Below are positions 7,949 to 17,090 of a stretch of DNA of 64,000 nucleotides, piece by piece. Below the pieces are notes generated by a model that ran no database searches, had not been told where the DNA came from, and was given only the letters and a program-made list of their open reading frames with translations. The translations under genes were made by a program, and so were the position numbers. The first letter of the stretch is position 1, and each line of letters starts with the position of its first letter. This DNA comes from an uncultured Alphaproteobacteria bacterium (GTDB lineage Bacteria; Pseudomonadota; Alphaproteobacteria; RF32; CAG-239): positions 30,364 through 94,363 of the forward strand of contig CALXTN010000003.1 of assembly GCA_944391405.1 (NCBI GenBank). The letters run 5' to 3'.

Positions 7949-8755
7949 TTACCAGATGTTATATGCATCAAACAACAAACATATTCCTAAAATCACACGA
8001 TAAATCACAAAAGGTAAATATGTTGCATAACGCAACCATTGCATCATCAAAAATATTGCTAAAAAGGAAAAGATAAATGAGCCTCCTATAGCTTGGTATG
8101 CCATCATTATTTGGCTCATTTCTCCGCCTTTGTATATTTCAATCATTGCTAAGATACCTGCCGCTAAAATTGCAGGAACAGACAATAACATGGAAAATTT
8201 TGCAACTTCACTTCTGTTATAACCTAAAAAACGCCCTACTGTGATTGTTACACCTGAGCGGCTTGTTCCCGGTAAAAATGCTAAACATTGTGCAAAACCA
8301 ATCCACAAAGCATCACTTAACTTCATTTCTTTTAATGTTTTTTCTGTGCTAAATTTCGTATCAGCATACCATAAAACGATAGAATAAACAATCAATAACC
8401 AGCCGATTAATTTGGTACTTCTAACCCAATCCATCCCAATATATTTTAATGCGCCGCCAATTACGATTGCAGGTATTGTGGCGCATACGATATAATACGC
8501 CAAACGAACACCGTCTACTTCAAAATTTGGCCTAAATTTCTCTTTTATTAAATCCACCAGCATTTCTTTAAAAGTTCGCCAGAAATACAGTACAACCGCA
8601 ATTAATGAACCGATATGCAAAGCAATATCTATTACTTGCCCTTGATCTACTGCAGACATATATTTTGAAAACAAAATTAAATGCCCTGAAGAGCTTACCG
8701 GCAAAAACTCTGTTAGTCCTTGTATGAGTGACAACCAAAACACTTGCATATCCAT
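7949..8755 (-). CDS. uppP: Undecaprenyl-diphosphatase UppP (BacA)
   Basis: UppP dephosphorylates undecaprenyl diphosphate to recycle the lipid carrier for peptidoglycan and polysaccharide synthesis. Both family motifs are intact: QGLTEFLPVSSSGH near residue 12 and PGTSRSGVTI near residue 160, with the catalytic Ser and Arg. The 268-residue, multi-helix protein has the usual length. It is the last gene of the mtaB-ftsY-xseA-uppP run, 44 bp after xseA, with AGAGAGGA before the ATG. Confidence 0.97.
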   Translation of the reverse strand: MDMQVFWLSLIQGLTEFLPVSSSGHLILFSKYMSAVDQGQVIDIALHIGSLIAVVLYFWRTFKEMLVDLIKEKFRPNFEVDGVRLAYYIVCATIPAIVIGGALKYIGMDWVRSTKLIGWLLIVYSIVLWYADTKFSTEKTLKEMKLSDALWIGFAQCLAFLPGTSRSGVTITVGRFLGYNRSEVAKFSMLLSVPAILAAGILAMIEIYKGGEMSQIMMAYQAIGGSFIFSFLAIFLMMQWLRYATYLPFVIYRVILGICLLFDAYNIW

Positions 8756-8799
8756 CTTTTTATCCTCTCTTTATTTTTGTGAAGTATAAGGGGGATTTA

Positions 8800-10221
8800 T
8801 TAAAAATCAAACAAACTTTCTTGTTTATTTTCAGCTTGCTTATCTAACTTTTTCTTTTTAATAGGTTTTATTGTATTATTTGGAGGTTCTTTTTCTGTTA
8901 ACACTTGCGGGAAAAGGTAACTCGTTATTTCGCCATCAGCAAAATGGATTATCAATTCCGTTTCCTGCTCTGCTGAAGCTTTTCCATAAATTGTTTGACC
9001 TTGTTTACCTTTAATCCATGCAAAACCGCGTCTTAATACAGATTCAACCGACACTCCTTCCAATCTGTGACCTAGTCCTTGTAATCTTTCGGTATATTTT
9101 TCAACCATTGTATTGATATATACCGGTTTTATTTCCGCTAAGGCCAACGCATTTTTTTTCTGCGTCAAAACATTCTTAACCGCATTTAGTAATCTTTCCC
9201 AGCGGTAATCTAACTTCTGAATACTTTCATTTAGAATTTGTTGTAAATTTGGAATACCTCGCCCCAATCCTTCTATTTTATTTTTATATTCTTCAAGACT
9301 GCGACGCATTGCATTTTTCATGCGGTTATCCAGAATATTCATATTCATTACTAATTCACTTTTGACGGGAACAGCAAATTCTGCCGCACCAGTTGGTGTC
9401 GGCGCTCTTTTATCAGACACATAATCTATTAACATGGTATCCGTTTCGTGCCCTACCGCTGAAATTATCGGTATATCAGAATCGTAAACAGCCCTTATCA
9501 CAATCTCTTCGTTAAACGGCCATAAATCTTCCAAGCTGCCACCGCCTCTGGCAACAATGATAACATCCGGTCTTCTGATCTCCCCACCTTTAGGCAATGC
9601 GTTGAAACCTTTTATTGCCGCTGCTACTTTTTCTGCTGCACCTTCCCCTTGTACAGGTGTTGGCCAGAGTAAGATATAACTTGGAAATCTATCGCGAATA
9701 CGGTGAATGATATCTCTGATTACAGCACCTGAAGCACTGGATACAACACCGATGGTTTCCGGCAAAAAAGGTATGGGCTTTTTGTGCGCAACATCAAATA
9801 ATCCTTCTTTGATAAATTGTTGCTTGCGTTCTTCCAATAATTTCAGCAGTGCGCCTTGTCCGGCCGGTTCTAAACTTTCTATAACAAGCTGATAAGATGA
9901 TTTGCCGGAAAATGTTGTAATTTTTCCGGTTGCAATTACCTCTAATCCGTCCTCTATTTTGACTTTTAGTGAAGATGCTACACCTCGCCAGCATACAGCC
10001 GATAATACCGCATTTTCATCTTTTAACGATAAATACCAATGCCCCGAATCTGCTCTTTTAGCACCAAAAATTTCACCTCTGACCAAAACATGATTAAAAT
10101 TACCTTCCACATATCTTTTTATCTCGTTAGATAATTCCGTAACACTTTTTGCTTGCGGTTGTGTTTCGGTTGTTTCTTTTTCCGGTGTTTTTTCTTCAAA
10201 ATCAAAACTTAAATCCATCAT
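8800..10221 (-). CDS. xseA: Exodeoxyribonuclease VII large subunit
   Basis: A 473-residue protein with an N-terminal OB fold (residues ~25-125), the catalytic domain with [15 protein letters not shown] and [17 protein letters not shown], then a long coiled-coil region and a short C-terminal domain. It degrades single-stranded DNA together with the small subunit XseB, which is not in this window. The start ATG overlaps the ftsY stop by 4 bp (ATGA), so translation is probably coupled. The last ~35 residues are a lysine/glutamine-rich tail. Confidence 0.96.
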   Translation of the reverse strand: MMDLSFDFEEKTPEKETTETQPQAKSVTELSNEIKRYVEGNFNHVLVRGEIFGAKRADSGHWYLSLKDENAVLSAVCWRGVASSLKVKIEDGLEVIATGKITTFSGKSSYQLVIESLEPAGQGALLKLLEERKQQFIKEGLFDVAHKKPIPFLPETIGVVSSASGAVIRDIIHRIRDRFPSYILLWPTPVQGEGAAEKVAAAIKGFNALPKGGEIRRPDVIIVARGGGSLEDLWPFNEEIVIRAVYDSDIPIISAVGHETDTMLIDYVSDKRAPTPTGAAEFAVPVKSELVMNMNILDNRMKNAMRRSLEEYKNKIEGLGRGIPNLQQILNESIQKLDYRWERLLNAVKNVLTQKKNALALAEIKPVYINTMVEKYTERLQGLGHRLEGVSVESVLRRGFAWIKGKQGQTIYGKASAEQETELIIHFADGEITSYLFPQVLTEKEPPNNTIKPIKKKKLDKQAENKQESLFDF

Positions 10222-11132
10222 AAATCTAATAATCCTTTTGCAAATTCATCTGCCTTAAAAGTATCCATATCGTCAACTTGCTCACCTACCCCTACATAAT
10301 AAACAGGAATAGAAGTTTCTGATGCAATAGCTATTAATATCCCACCTCGTGATGAACCGTCTAATTTGGTCACAACCACCCCATTTACATCTACCAAATC
10401 TTTAAATGTTTTTACTTGATCCAATCCATTTTGTCCGGTTGTTGCGTCTATGGTTATTAATGTTTTATGCGGCGCGTCCGGAATTACTTTTTTTATCACA
10501 CGGACGATTTTTTGTAACTCTTCCATCAAGCCTTTTTTATTTTGTAATCGACCCGCCGTATCTATAAAAACTATATCGTCCCCTTTTTTTATGGCTTTTA
10601 CCAAACCATCATAACACAAACCGGCACTATCACATCCCGTTTCTCCTGAAAATACACGAATGCTGTTGCGAGCTCCCCATATCTCTAATTGTTCCACAGC
10701 TGCTGCTCTAAATGTATCTCCGGCAATAAATGAAACTTGATATCCTGCTTTTGCAAATTTTTTACCTAATTTTCCGATAGTTGTTGTTTTGCCTGCGCCA
10801 TTTACGCCCACCATTAAAATAACAAACGGCTTTTTAGTTGTATCTATAACAAATTCCTGCTCAGATTTTTTTAATATTGCAGTTATGTCTTTGCATAACT
10901 CTTGTTTGATTGTCGTAATATCACTCCCTTTTTCAAATTTCTTGGAGGAAAAATTCCCGACTATCTCTGATGAGGCTTTTACCCCCACATCTGCACTGTA
11001 AAGCAATTCTTCCAAATCCGTTATCACATCCTCCGACAGGCTTTCTTTAGTGAAAATATCACTTATGCCTTGACTTAAATTTTTAGATGTTTTCTTTAAT
11101 CCCAGACCTAGTTTTTGAAAAAAATTACTCAT
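10218..11132 (-). CDS. ftsY: Signal recognition particle receptor FtsY
   Basis: FtsY is the membrane-associated SRP receptor GTPase for co-translational targeting. The NG domain is complete: [43 protein letters not shown]. At 304 residues it has only a minimal N-terminal region and lacks the long acidic A domain of the E. coli protein, as in many Alphaproteobacteria. It overlaps mtaB upstream and xseA downstream by 4 bp each. Confidence 0.97.
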   Translation of the reverse strand: MSNFFQKLGLGLKKTSKNLSQGISDIFTKESLSEDVITDLEELLYSADVGVKASSEIVGNFSSKKFEKGSDITTIKQELCKDITAILKKSEQEFVIDTTKKPFVILMVGVNGAGKTTTIGKLGKKFAKAGYQVSFIAGDTFRAAAVEQLEIWGARNSIRVFSGETGCDSAGLCYDGLVKAIKKGDDIVFIDTAGRLQNKKGLMEELQKIVRVIKKVIPDAPHKTLITIDATTGQNGLDQVKTFKDLVDVNGVVVTKLDGSSRGGILIAIASETSIPVYYVGVGEQVDDMDTFKADEFAKGLLDL

Positions 11133-12163
11133 TTTTCCTCCTTTCGTAGGTTTCTTAATCTTTCTGCTCGTTCTCTTCTAATATTAACCGGCACTTGAGG
11201 CATTCTTGCGGCAGGTGTTCCGGGACGTTCTGAATACGGAAACACATGTAACTTTTCTATATCTGCTTCTTCTACCAATTTCATCGTATTGGCAAAATTT
11301 TCTTCCGTTTCTGTCGGAAATCCGCAAATAAAATCTGCGCCAAATACACTTTCAGGGCGAACATCTCTTAACTTTTTACATAAATTTATCACATCTTCTC
11401 TACTATGACGGCGTCCCATTCTTTTTAATATCAAATTATCTCCTGATTGTATTGAAAAATGAAAATGAGGATGGATATTTGAATATTTTTTAACTAAATC
11501 AATAAAATGTTCATCAATAGCTGCTGGATCTAGAGAACCAAACTGTAACGATGGTAAATCCGGAAATTCTTGCAAAATGTCTGCCACTAACTCACTAAAA
11601 CTTGGCTCATAGGAACATGCATCAATTCCGGTTAAGCAAATCTCCTTAAATCCTTGTTGCAATAAAATTCGTATCTGTTCAATTATTTTTTCCTTTTTTA
11701 CCGAACGATTTGCCCCTCTGGCATATGGAACTATGCAATATGTACAACGATGGTTGCACCCTTGTTGAATTTCTACAAAAGCTCTTTCTCTACCTTCAAA
11801 ACCTGTTATCATATAAGCATCATAACCGGCAAACGAAAAAATATCTCCGACGATTTTCTTTTCTTGTGAAACCAAATATTTTTCTATTTCGGTCTTTTCT
11901 TTATTACCCAAAACCAAATCAACTTCCGGCATAGCGGCAAATCTTTCAGCGCTCACTTGCGCTGCGCATCCGGTTACAACTATTTTGGCCTCTGGATTTT
12001 CTTTTTTCATTTTGCGAATTGTCTGCCGGCATTGTCTTTCTGCTTCTGCCGTAACAGCACATGTATTTACCACGACTAAGTTATCGTAATTTTTTAATTT
12101 CTCTTTGAATATTTCACTTTCATAGCTGTTTATGCGACATCCGAATGTTATTACTTTTACCAT
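11129..12163 (-). CDS. mtaB: MtaB-type tRNA methylthiotransferase (short form)
   Basis: A radical-SAM methylthiotransferase expected to convert t6A37 to ms2t6A37 in tRNA. The N-terminal UPF0004 domain contributes the Cys ligands (FGCRIN, NTCAV, TGCAAQ). The radical-SAM site reads CNHRCTYC. The 344-residue length is well below the usual ~420-450; the sequence ends after PVNIRRERAERLRNLRKEE, so the C-terminal TRAM RNA-binding domain is missing. The MtaB rather than MiaB/RimO assignment rests on the GCRIN/NTCAVT block. It heads the overlapping gene set with ftsY. Confidence 0.88.
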   Translation of the reverse strand: MVKVITFGCRINSYESEIFKEKLKNYDNLVVVNTCAVTAEAERQCRQTIRKMKKENPEAKIVVTGCAAQVSAERFAAMPEVDLVLGNKEKTEIEKYLVSQEKKIVGDIFSFAGYDAYMITGFEGRERAFVEIQQGCNHRCTYCIVPYARGANRSVKKEKIIEQIRILLQQGFKEICLTGIDACSYEPSFSELVADILQEFPDLPSLQFGSLDPAAIDEHFIDLVKKYSNIHPHFHFSIQSGDNLILKRMGRRHSREDVINLCKKLRDVRPESVFGADFICGFPTETEENFANTMKLVEEADIEKLHVFPYSERPGTPAARMPQVPVNIRRERAERLRNLRKEEK

Positions 12164-12227
12164 GCGTTATTTCCCTTTTATATATTATTCGGATGATATT
12201 CGCTATTTCTGATTTGTGCAAGACAAA

Positions 12228-13154
12228 TTAAAGCATCTGCTGATATTTTATCGGGATTTCTTTTGTATAACTATACCACAATGGTTTTAAATAGGAATGC
12301 GTGAACCAAGGTGTCCATGGCTTGTGACCGGCAAAATGAAGAATTATCGCTCTGTCATACACTTCTCGCGATGTTTGCGGAACACTTTCTTGGAAGAAAT
12401 TACTCAAAAAATCAGCGTCTTTTTCTTCAAAAAACACACTATTGCAGTTATACTTATATGACAGTGGTTTTACATCTTGACCAAACACGACATTTAGAAC
12501 ATCTTGGTCACCAAATACTTCATTATGTGTGTTAAAATATATAACTGCACTACGAATAATATCATCTTGCCTTATTTTATCTAAATTCAACAGCATAACA
12601 CCACTATTAAAATAAAAATCTTGCTCTGTCAGATTTATTTCTTTTATATGTTCAGGAAATTGATACATCAAACCGTCTTTTACCGCTGCCGCATATTTAT
12701 CTGATATATCCGTTTCATACACCTCACTCAAATCACCTTGCACCAAAGTATCTGCATCCAAATACAAAACTTTGTCCAAATATGGCAAATACTCTGCCAG
12801 AAATATTTTTTGCAATGACACCTTAAACGACTCGAAACGCCCCAAGCGTTTATAATCTAAGTCTAATTCTCGGCTCGGATAGACGTCTATGCTAACATTT
12901 GGGGTTTCCAAGGATTTCAGGTTTGCGATATCTTCAGCATCCAAATTTTTCCCTACAACATGAATGCGATACTTACTTTTCGGCAATTTGTTTTTTATAA
13001 CAGAATTCAAAGAAACCATCATGTACGGCAAATATTTAGTATCTGTCATATACACTAAATTAACGGCTTTGGGTCTTAAACCGAACACAGCGATGATTGA
13101 TATAACGAATAGACTTATTATCCCGTAAAATAAATATTTAACTTTTGGCGTCAT
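12228..13154 (-). CDS. Membrane-anchored family 8 glycosyltransferase (copy 1)
   Basis: A GT8 (galactosyl/glucosyltransferase, LgtC/WaaJ-like) of 308 residues. It has an N-terminal signal-anchor helix (residues ~8-25), the metal-binding DxD block YLDADTLVQGDL, FNSGVMLLNL, GDQDVLN and the C-terminal HFAGHKPW. The acceptor is unknown; LPS or a surface glycan is likely for this family. It overlaps the next GT8 gene upstream by 4 bp and is its tandem paralogue. The anchor would place the catalytic domain outside the cytoplasm or keep it tethered; most bacterial GT8 enzymes are cytosolic, so this is noteworthy. Confidence 0.88.
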   Translation of the reverse strand: MTPKVKYLFYGIISLFVISIIAVFGLRPKAVNLVYMTDTKYLPYMMVSLNSVIKNKLPKSKYRIHVVGKNLDAEDIANLKSLETPNVSIDVYPSRELDLDYKRLGRFESFKVSLQKIFLAEYLPYLDKVLYLDADTLVQGDLSEVYETDISDKYAAAVKDGLMYQFPEHIKEINLTEQDFYFNSGVMLLNLDKIRQDDIIRSAVIYFNTHNEVFGDQDVLNVVFGQDVKPLSYKYNCNSVFFEEKDADFLSNFFQESVPQTSREVYDRAIILHFAGHKPWTPWFTHSYLKPLWYSYTKEIPIKYQQML

Positions 13155-14176
13155 TGGAACCTCATCATCTCGTTATAAAATCTAAACCATAACTCTTTTA
13201 AAAATTCAGGACGATAATTTTCTTGCCATGGTTTATCTCCTGCGTAGTGAATTATAGTTGAGTTTTCATATATATTGAAGGTCTGTGAAGGTAGATTTTC
13301 ACCAAAGTATTTACTTAAAAAATTCAAATCATCTTCTTCAAAAAAAGTACTTATGCAATTGTATCGATAAGACATTAATTTTAGTTTATCCCCGAATACT
13401 ACATTAAGCACATCTTGATCTCCAAAAAAATCTTCATGCGTTTTAACGTATGTTTCTAACTCTTTAACAATGTTATCTTCTCGCTGTTTTTTGAGGTTAT
13501 ACAACATAACGCCGCTATTAAAATAAAATCCTCTTTTATCTAATCCGATTTCTGCCATTTCCTTCGGAAAACGGTAAAATATACCATCTTTTGCCACGGC
13601 TGCGTATACTTGTGAAACGTCGATATCGTACAACTCTCTTAAGTCTTTTAAAACAATGGTATCTCCATCCATGTAAATTACTTTATCTACATCTTTGAGT
13701 GTTTGCGGTAAATAAATTTTATGCATTCCAACTTTATATTGCATAAAGCGTTGCATATTTTCATAAGGAATATCCAATTCTTGTTGCGGAATGATTTTTA
13801 CCCGTACTGTTTCCGGCGCTAATTTTTCTAAACTGCGTAACATATTTTCATCTTGTTCGGTTATATTTTCCGCAATGATATAGAAGTTATATATTGTCGT
13901 ATTGCATTTCGTTTTTATCGCTGAATACATTGAAGTACTCGTTGGTGGCGTATAGCGAGAATCGGTTATTAAAACGATATTCACTTCCTTTTTTTCATCG
14001 AAACACTTGTTTGATTGTAGCTTAATTTTTTGAGGTTGGGTTGGCTCACTCTTATTTATAAGCAATTGTTCTTCCTTTATTTTTTGTTCTGTTTCTGATT
14101 TTAGCATTTGCGATAACACTACACATATTGCCCCAACTAAAACCGCCACCGCTATATAAAAAAACTTTTTAGACAT
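13151..14176 (-). CDS. Membrane-anchored family 8 glycosyltransferase (copy 2)
   Basis: A 341-residue paralogue of the preceding protein with the same layout. It has an N-terminal hydrophobic helix (residues ~5-22), a Lys/Glu-rich linker, then the GT8 fold with YMDGDTIVLKDL (DxD), FNSGVMLYNL, GDQDVLN and HYAGDKPW. All GT8 motifs are conserved, so both copies are probably active. It starts at ATG 14176 and its stop overlaps the next start, so the pair forms a translationally coupled operon. Confidence 0.88.
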   Translation of the reverse strand: MSKKFFYIAVAVLVGAICVVLSQMLKSETEQKIKEEQLLINKSEPTQPQKIKLQSNKCFDEKKEVNIVLITDSRYTPPTSTSMYSAIKTKCNTTIYNFYIIAENITEQDENMLRSLEKLAPETVRVKIIPQQELDIPYENMQRFMQYKVGMHKIYLPQTLKDVDKVIYMDGDTIVLKDLRELYDIDVSQVYAAVAKDGIFYRFPKEMAEIGLDKRGFYFNSGVMLYNLKKQREDNIVKELETYVKTHEDFFGDQDVLNVVFGDKLKLMSYRYNCISTFFEEDDLNFLSKYFGENLPSQTFNIYENSTIIHYAGDKPWQENYRPEFLKELWFRFYNEMMRFQ

Positions 14177-14305
14177 ATCTTATCTCCTTGATATTTTTTA
14201 TCATGAAATTGTTAATTATTCGTGGATAATTTTTTTTCTGACTATAAATTCGCAGAATAACTTTATAGATTGATGATGTAGGTTTTATTTTGCAGAGGTT
14301 GTGTC

Positions 14306-14800
14306 ATGAATAAAAAATTAGCTTATGTTATTGCCACTTATTTTGGACTTGGACTATCTAAGTTTGCTCCGGGAACCATGGGATCACTTGGCACTCTGCC
14401 TCTTGCCTACGTCCTCATCTATTTTGGTGGGTTTCATGCTCTAATCGCAACAGCTGTTCTTATTTTTATTATCGGTGTCTTTGCAACAGATGCTGTTATT
14501 AAAGATTGCGGAGATAAAGATCCTTCTAAAGTAGTTATTGATGAAACTGTGGGACAACTCGTTACTTTTTCTTTTGTGGCTTATATGGCTCCCGAATATC
14601 TAACGGGCTGGATTTCCGCCATTTACTATGTTTCCGGATTTGTCTTTTTTAGATTTTTTGATATTCTCAAAATGGGACCGGTAAAATATGCCGACTCTAA
14701 AATTAAAAACGCTTATGGTGTTATGCTAGATGATGTTTTTGCTGGAATTTTTGCTTCTATCGCACTTCTTGGTGTTTTATGCTTTATGGTTAATCTTTAG
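14306..14800 (+). CDS. pgpA: Phosphatidylglycerophosphatase A
   Basis: PgpA removes the 3'-phosphate from phosphatidylglycerophosphate to give phosphatidylglycerol. At 164 residues with four hydrophobic segments it matches the family. The motifs KFAPGTMGSLGTLP near residue 20, DKDPSKVVIDE near 75 and RFFDILKMGP near 116 contain the acidic active-site residues. It is divergent from the GT8 pair and has AGAGG ahead of the ATG. Confidence 0.93.
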   Translation: MNKKLAYVIATYFGLGLSKFAPGTMGSLGTLPLAYVLIYFGGFHALIATAVLIFIIGVFATDAVIKDCGDKDPSKVVIDETVGQLVTFSFVAYMAPEYLTGWISAIYYVSGFVFFRFFDILKMGPVKYADSKIKNAYGVMLDDVFAGIFASIALLGVLCFMVNL

Positions 14801-14808
14801 TTTTTTAA

Positions 14809-15110
14809 AAGTTAAGCTACTGCGCTTGGTTTCATTTGTTTAAATTCTAATTTTTAATTAGTATTTATTTTCTTTTTGCTTGCTTTAATGCTCTGAACAC
14901 ATAGTTTCTCTCAAAATCAAACAATCCCTGCCGCACCAGATGTTTTGAACTTTGGGTATGCGGATATTTGCTTAAATCATATAATAACTCTAAAAATAAA
15001 CGGTTTGTGTATTTTATATCAGACAATTCAGAACTGAGCTTTGCCTGAGGAATCTTTTCTTTTTTTATCATTTTTCTTTCCTTTAGCTAAAAAGCGCAGT
15101 TGCTTAACTT
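14809..15110. repeat. 302-bp cassette bounded by a 19-bp inverted repeat
   Basis: The 19-mer at 14809-14827 (core GTTAAGCTACTGCGCTT) is the reverse complement of 15092-15110 with one mismatch. The two copies bracket a single small gene (14865-15071) on the minus strand. No target-site duplication is visible at the outer edges. It may be a miniature mobile cassette, a long-range RNA stem or paired regulatory sites. Confidence 0.5.
14865..15071 (-). CDS. Hypothetical small basic protein, 68 residues
   Basis: No family is recognised. The protein is rich in Lys, Leu and Arg, helical, with no membrane segment; the tail VFRALKQAKRK is strongly basic. AAAGGA precedes the ATG by 7 bp, which supports translation. 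The gene lies inside the 19-bp inverted repeat at 14809/15110. It could be a small nucleic-acid-binding protein, but nothing proves it. Confidence 0.5.
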   Translation of the reverse strand: MIKKEKIPQAKLSSELSDIKYTNRLFLELLYDLSKYPHTQSSKHLVRQGLFDFERNYVFRALKQAKRK

Positions 15111-15138
15111 ATCTGCATTATATCGTTTTTAAATAGTT

Positions 15139-16962
15139 TCACTGATTTTTTTGCATTTCCAACTCAAGCCATTTATTTTCTTTTTCTTCACACGATGTCC
15201 TTAATGTCTCTAATTTTTGACTTAATTCGTAGAACTTCTTTTCATTTTCCGCATACAATGATGGATTGGAGAGTTCTCCCTCTATCTCTCTTATCTCTTG
15301 TTCTATTTGCGCAATTTCATCCGGCAACACTTCATACAATCTTTGGTCTTTATAGCTCAGACGGACTTTTTTTGTTTCTATATTTTTTTCTGATTGTTCG
15401 CGTTCATTATTTTTTTTGCTGCCATCTTGCACACTTTTCTTTTTTTCATCTTTTTGATATGGTTCTATGTATTTTTTATACAGTTCCTCATAATTTCCTA
15501 CATGCTCAATTACACTTCCATCGCCACGCATATACAGCATAGAAGTTGTGATTTTATTTAAGAAATCTCTATCGTGACTAACTAACAAAATTGTTCCTTG
15601 ATATTCATCTAAAACTTCTTGCAGTAAGTCTAACGTATCCATATCCAAATCATTTGTAGGCTCATCCAAAACCAAAAAATTTGATTCTTTTGCTAAAGAC
15701 AACGCCAACATTAAACGATTTTTTTCACCACCAGACAGGCAAGATACCGGACTTTGCGCTTGCTCGGGCGTAAATAAAAAATCTTTCAAATAGGCTATCA
15801 CATGGCGATAATGACCGCGAACATATATATGATCACCCTCTCCACATAATGTTCTCCATAGAGTTTTATTCGGATCCAGCATAGTTCTGTTTTGATCAAA
15901 ATAAGCCATTTCCAAATTTTTTCCCATACGAACAAAACCGTTATCCGGATTGAGATGCTGCGTCAATAACTTAATTAATGTTGTTTTTCCGGAACCATTG
16001 GGCCCGACTATACCTATTCTATTACCTTTTAACACGCGCAAAGAGAAATCTTTAACTATTTCACGCTCTCCAAAACTTTTGGAAATATGTTTCGCTTCTA
16101 TAACTAATTTGGATTGTATTGCCGCCTCTTTTATTTCTAAATCTATATTTCCGGTCTTTTTAATTTGATCGCGGCGTTCTTGACGTAATTGTTGCAACTT
16201 TCTTAGTCGCCCTTGGTTTCGGCGCCTTCTGGCGGTGACTCCTTTATGAAGCCACTCAGTTTCTTCTTCTATTTTCTTGTTTAAATTTTTTTCCTTTATA
16301 ATTTCTTGATTGATAATTTCGTCTTGCCATTCTTCAAACGCCGTAAATCCTTTATCGTTTGAATAAACCACGCCTCTATCTAACCAAAGTGTTTTATTAG
16401 AAATATGTGTCAGAAACGACCTATCGTGACTAATAACAACAACCGCCCCTTGAAAATCTTTTACAATTTCTTCAAGCTTTTCAATTGTTGTGATGTCTAA
16501 ATGGTTTGTCGGCTCATCTAACAATAAAATATCCGGTTCTGATATCAAAGCTCTGGCTAAAGCTGCTTTTTTCAATTCTCCGCCGGATGCTGTTTGTGGC
16601 GATACTTGTTTCTTTATTTCAAAGCGGTCTGCCCATATATCGGCTTTATACTTCTGGTTTTCTCTTTCCTCTTCTTCTAACCCTGACAAGATAACATCCA
16701 AAAGAGTGGCATATGCTGAAAAATCGCCATTTTGCTCCATATAACTTATCTTTGTACCGGGTTGCACAAATACTTCTCCGTTATCGGGAGCTTGCACGCC
16801 AGATATGACTTTTAGTAAGGTCGATTTTCCACTACCATTGCGCCCAACTAGGCATATTTTATCACCTCTTCCAATATTTAGACTAACAGATGTAAATAGA
16901 GGATGAACACCAAAAGTTAAACTGATTTCTCTTAAAGTATATATTGGGGCTTCTTTTACCAT
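15139..16962 (-). CDS. uup: ABC-F family ATPase, Uup-like
   Basis: A 607-residue duplicated ATPase without membrane domain. The first cassette has GRNGSGKSTLL and ASGGELKKAALARAL with DEPTNHLD. The second has GPNGSGKTTLIK and LSGGEKNRLMLAL with DEPTNDLD. The inter-cassette linker is Arg/Lys-rich (HKGVTARRRRNQGRLRKL), and a C-terminal charged coiled-coil of about 90 residues follows, which is the Uup hallmark. ABC-F proteins act on the ribosome; Uup also binds DNA and affects transposon excision. Uup versus another ABC-F class is inferred from the C-terminal coiled coil. Confidence 0.87.
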   Translation of the reverse strand: MVKEAPIYTLREISLTFGVHPLFTSVSLNIGRGDKICLVGRNGSGKSTLLKVISGVQAPDNGEVFVQPGTKISYMEQNGDFSAYATLLDVILSGLEEEERENQKYKADIWADRFEIKKQVSPQTASGGELKKAALARALISEPDILLLDEPTNHLDITTIEKLEEIVKDFQGAVVVISHDRSFLTHISNKTLWLDRGVVYSNDKGFTAFEEWQDEIINQEIIKEKNLNKKIEEETEWLHKGVTARRRRNQGRLRKLQQLRQERRDQIKKTGNIDLEIKEAAIQSKLVIEAKHISKSFGEREIVKDFSLRVLKGNRIGIVGPNGSGKTTLIKLLTQHLNPDNGFVRMGKNLEMAYFDQNRTMLDPNKTLWRTLCGEGDHIYVRGHYRHVIAYLKDFLFTPEQAQSPVSCLSGGEKNRLMLALSLAKESNFLVLDEPTNDLDMDTLDLLQEVLDEYQGTILLVSHDRDFLNKITTSMLYMRGDGSVIEHVGNYEELYKKYIEPYQKDEKKKSVQDGSKKNNEREQSEKNIETKKVRLSYKDQRLYEVLPDEIAQIEQEIREIEGELSNPSLYAENEKKFYELSQKLETLRTSCEEKENKWLELEMQKNQ

Positions 16963-17024
16963 TTTTTTAACAGGATATCTTGTGTTTTAGAATTTACAAT
17001 CTGTTCTTTATACTTTATTTTTTG

Positions 17025-17051
17025 TTGAAAGCAATATTTTTTTGCTATATC
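17025..17051 (+). promoter_or_regulatory. Possible promoter of the Sel1-repeat gene
   Basis: TTGAAA (17025-17030) and TATATC (17046-17051) are separated by 15 bp, which is short for a vegetative promoter. Confidence 0.35.
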
Positions 17052-17090
17052 TTGCTGTTTGGTTGATATTTGTCTGAGGGATGAAATTTT

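Noticed and set aside
14809..15110. Insertion sequence
   Set aside because: No transposase and no visible target-site duplication; kept only as a possible non-autonomous cassette.
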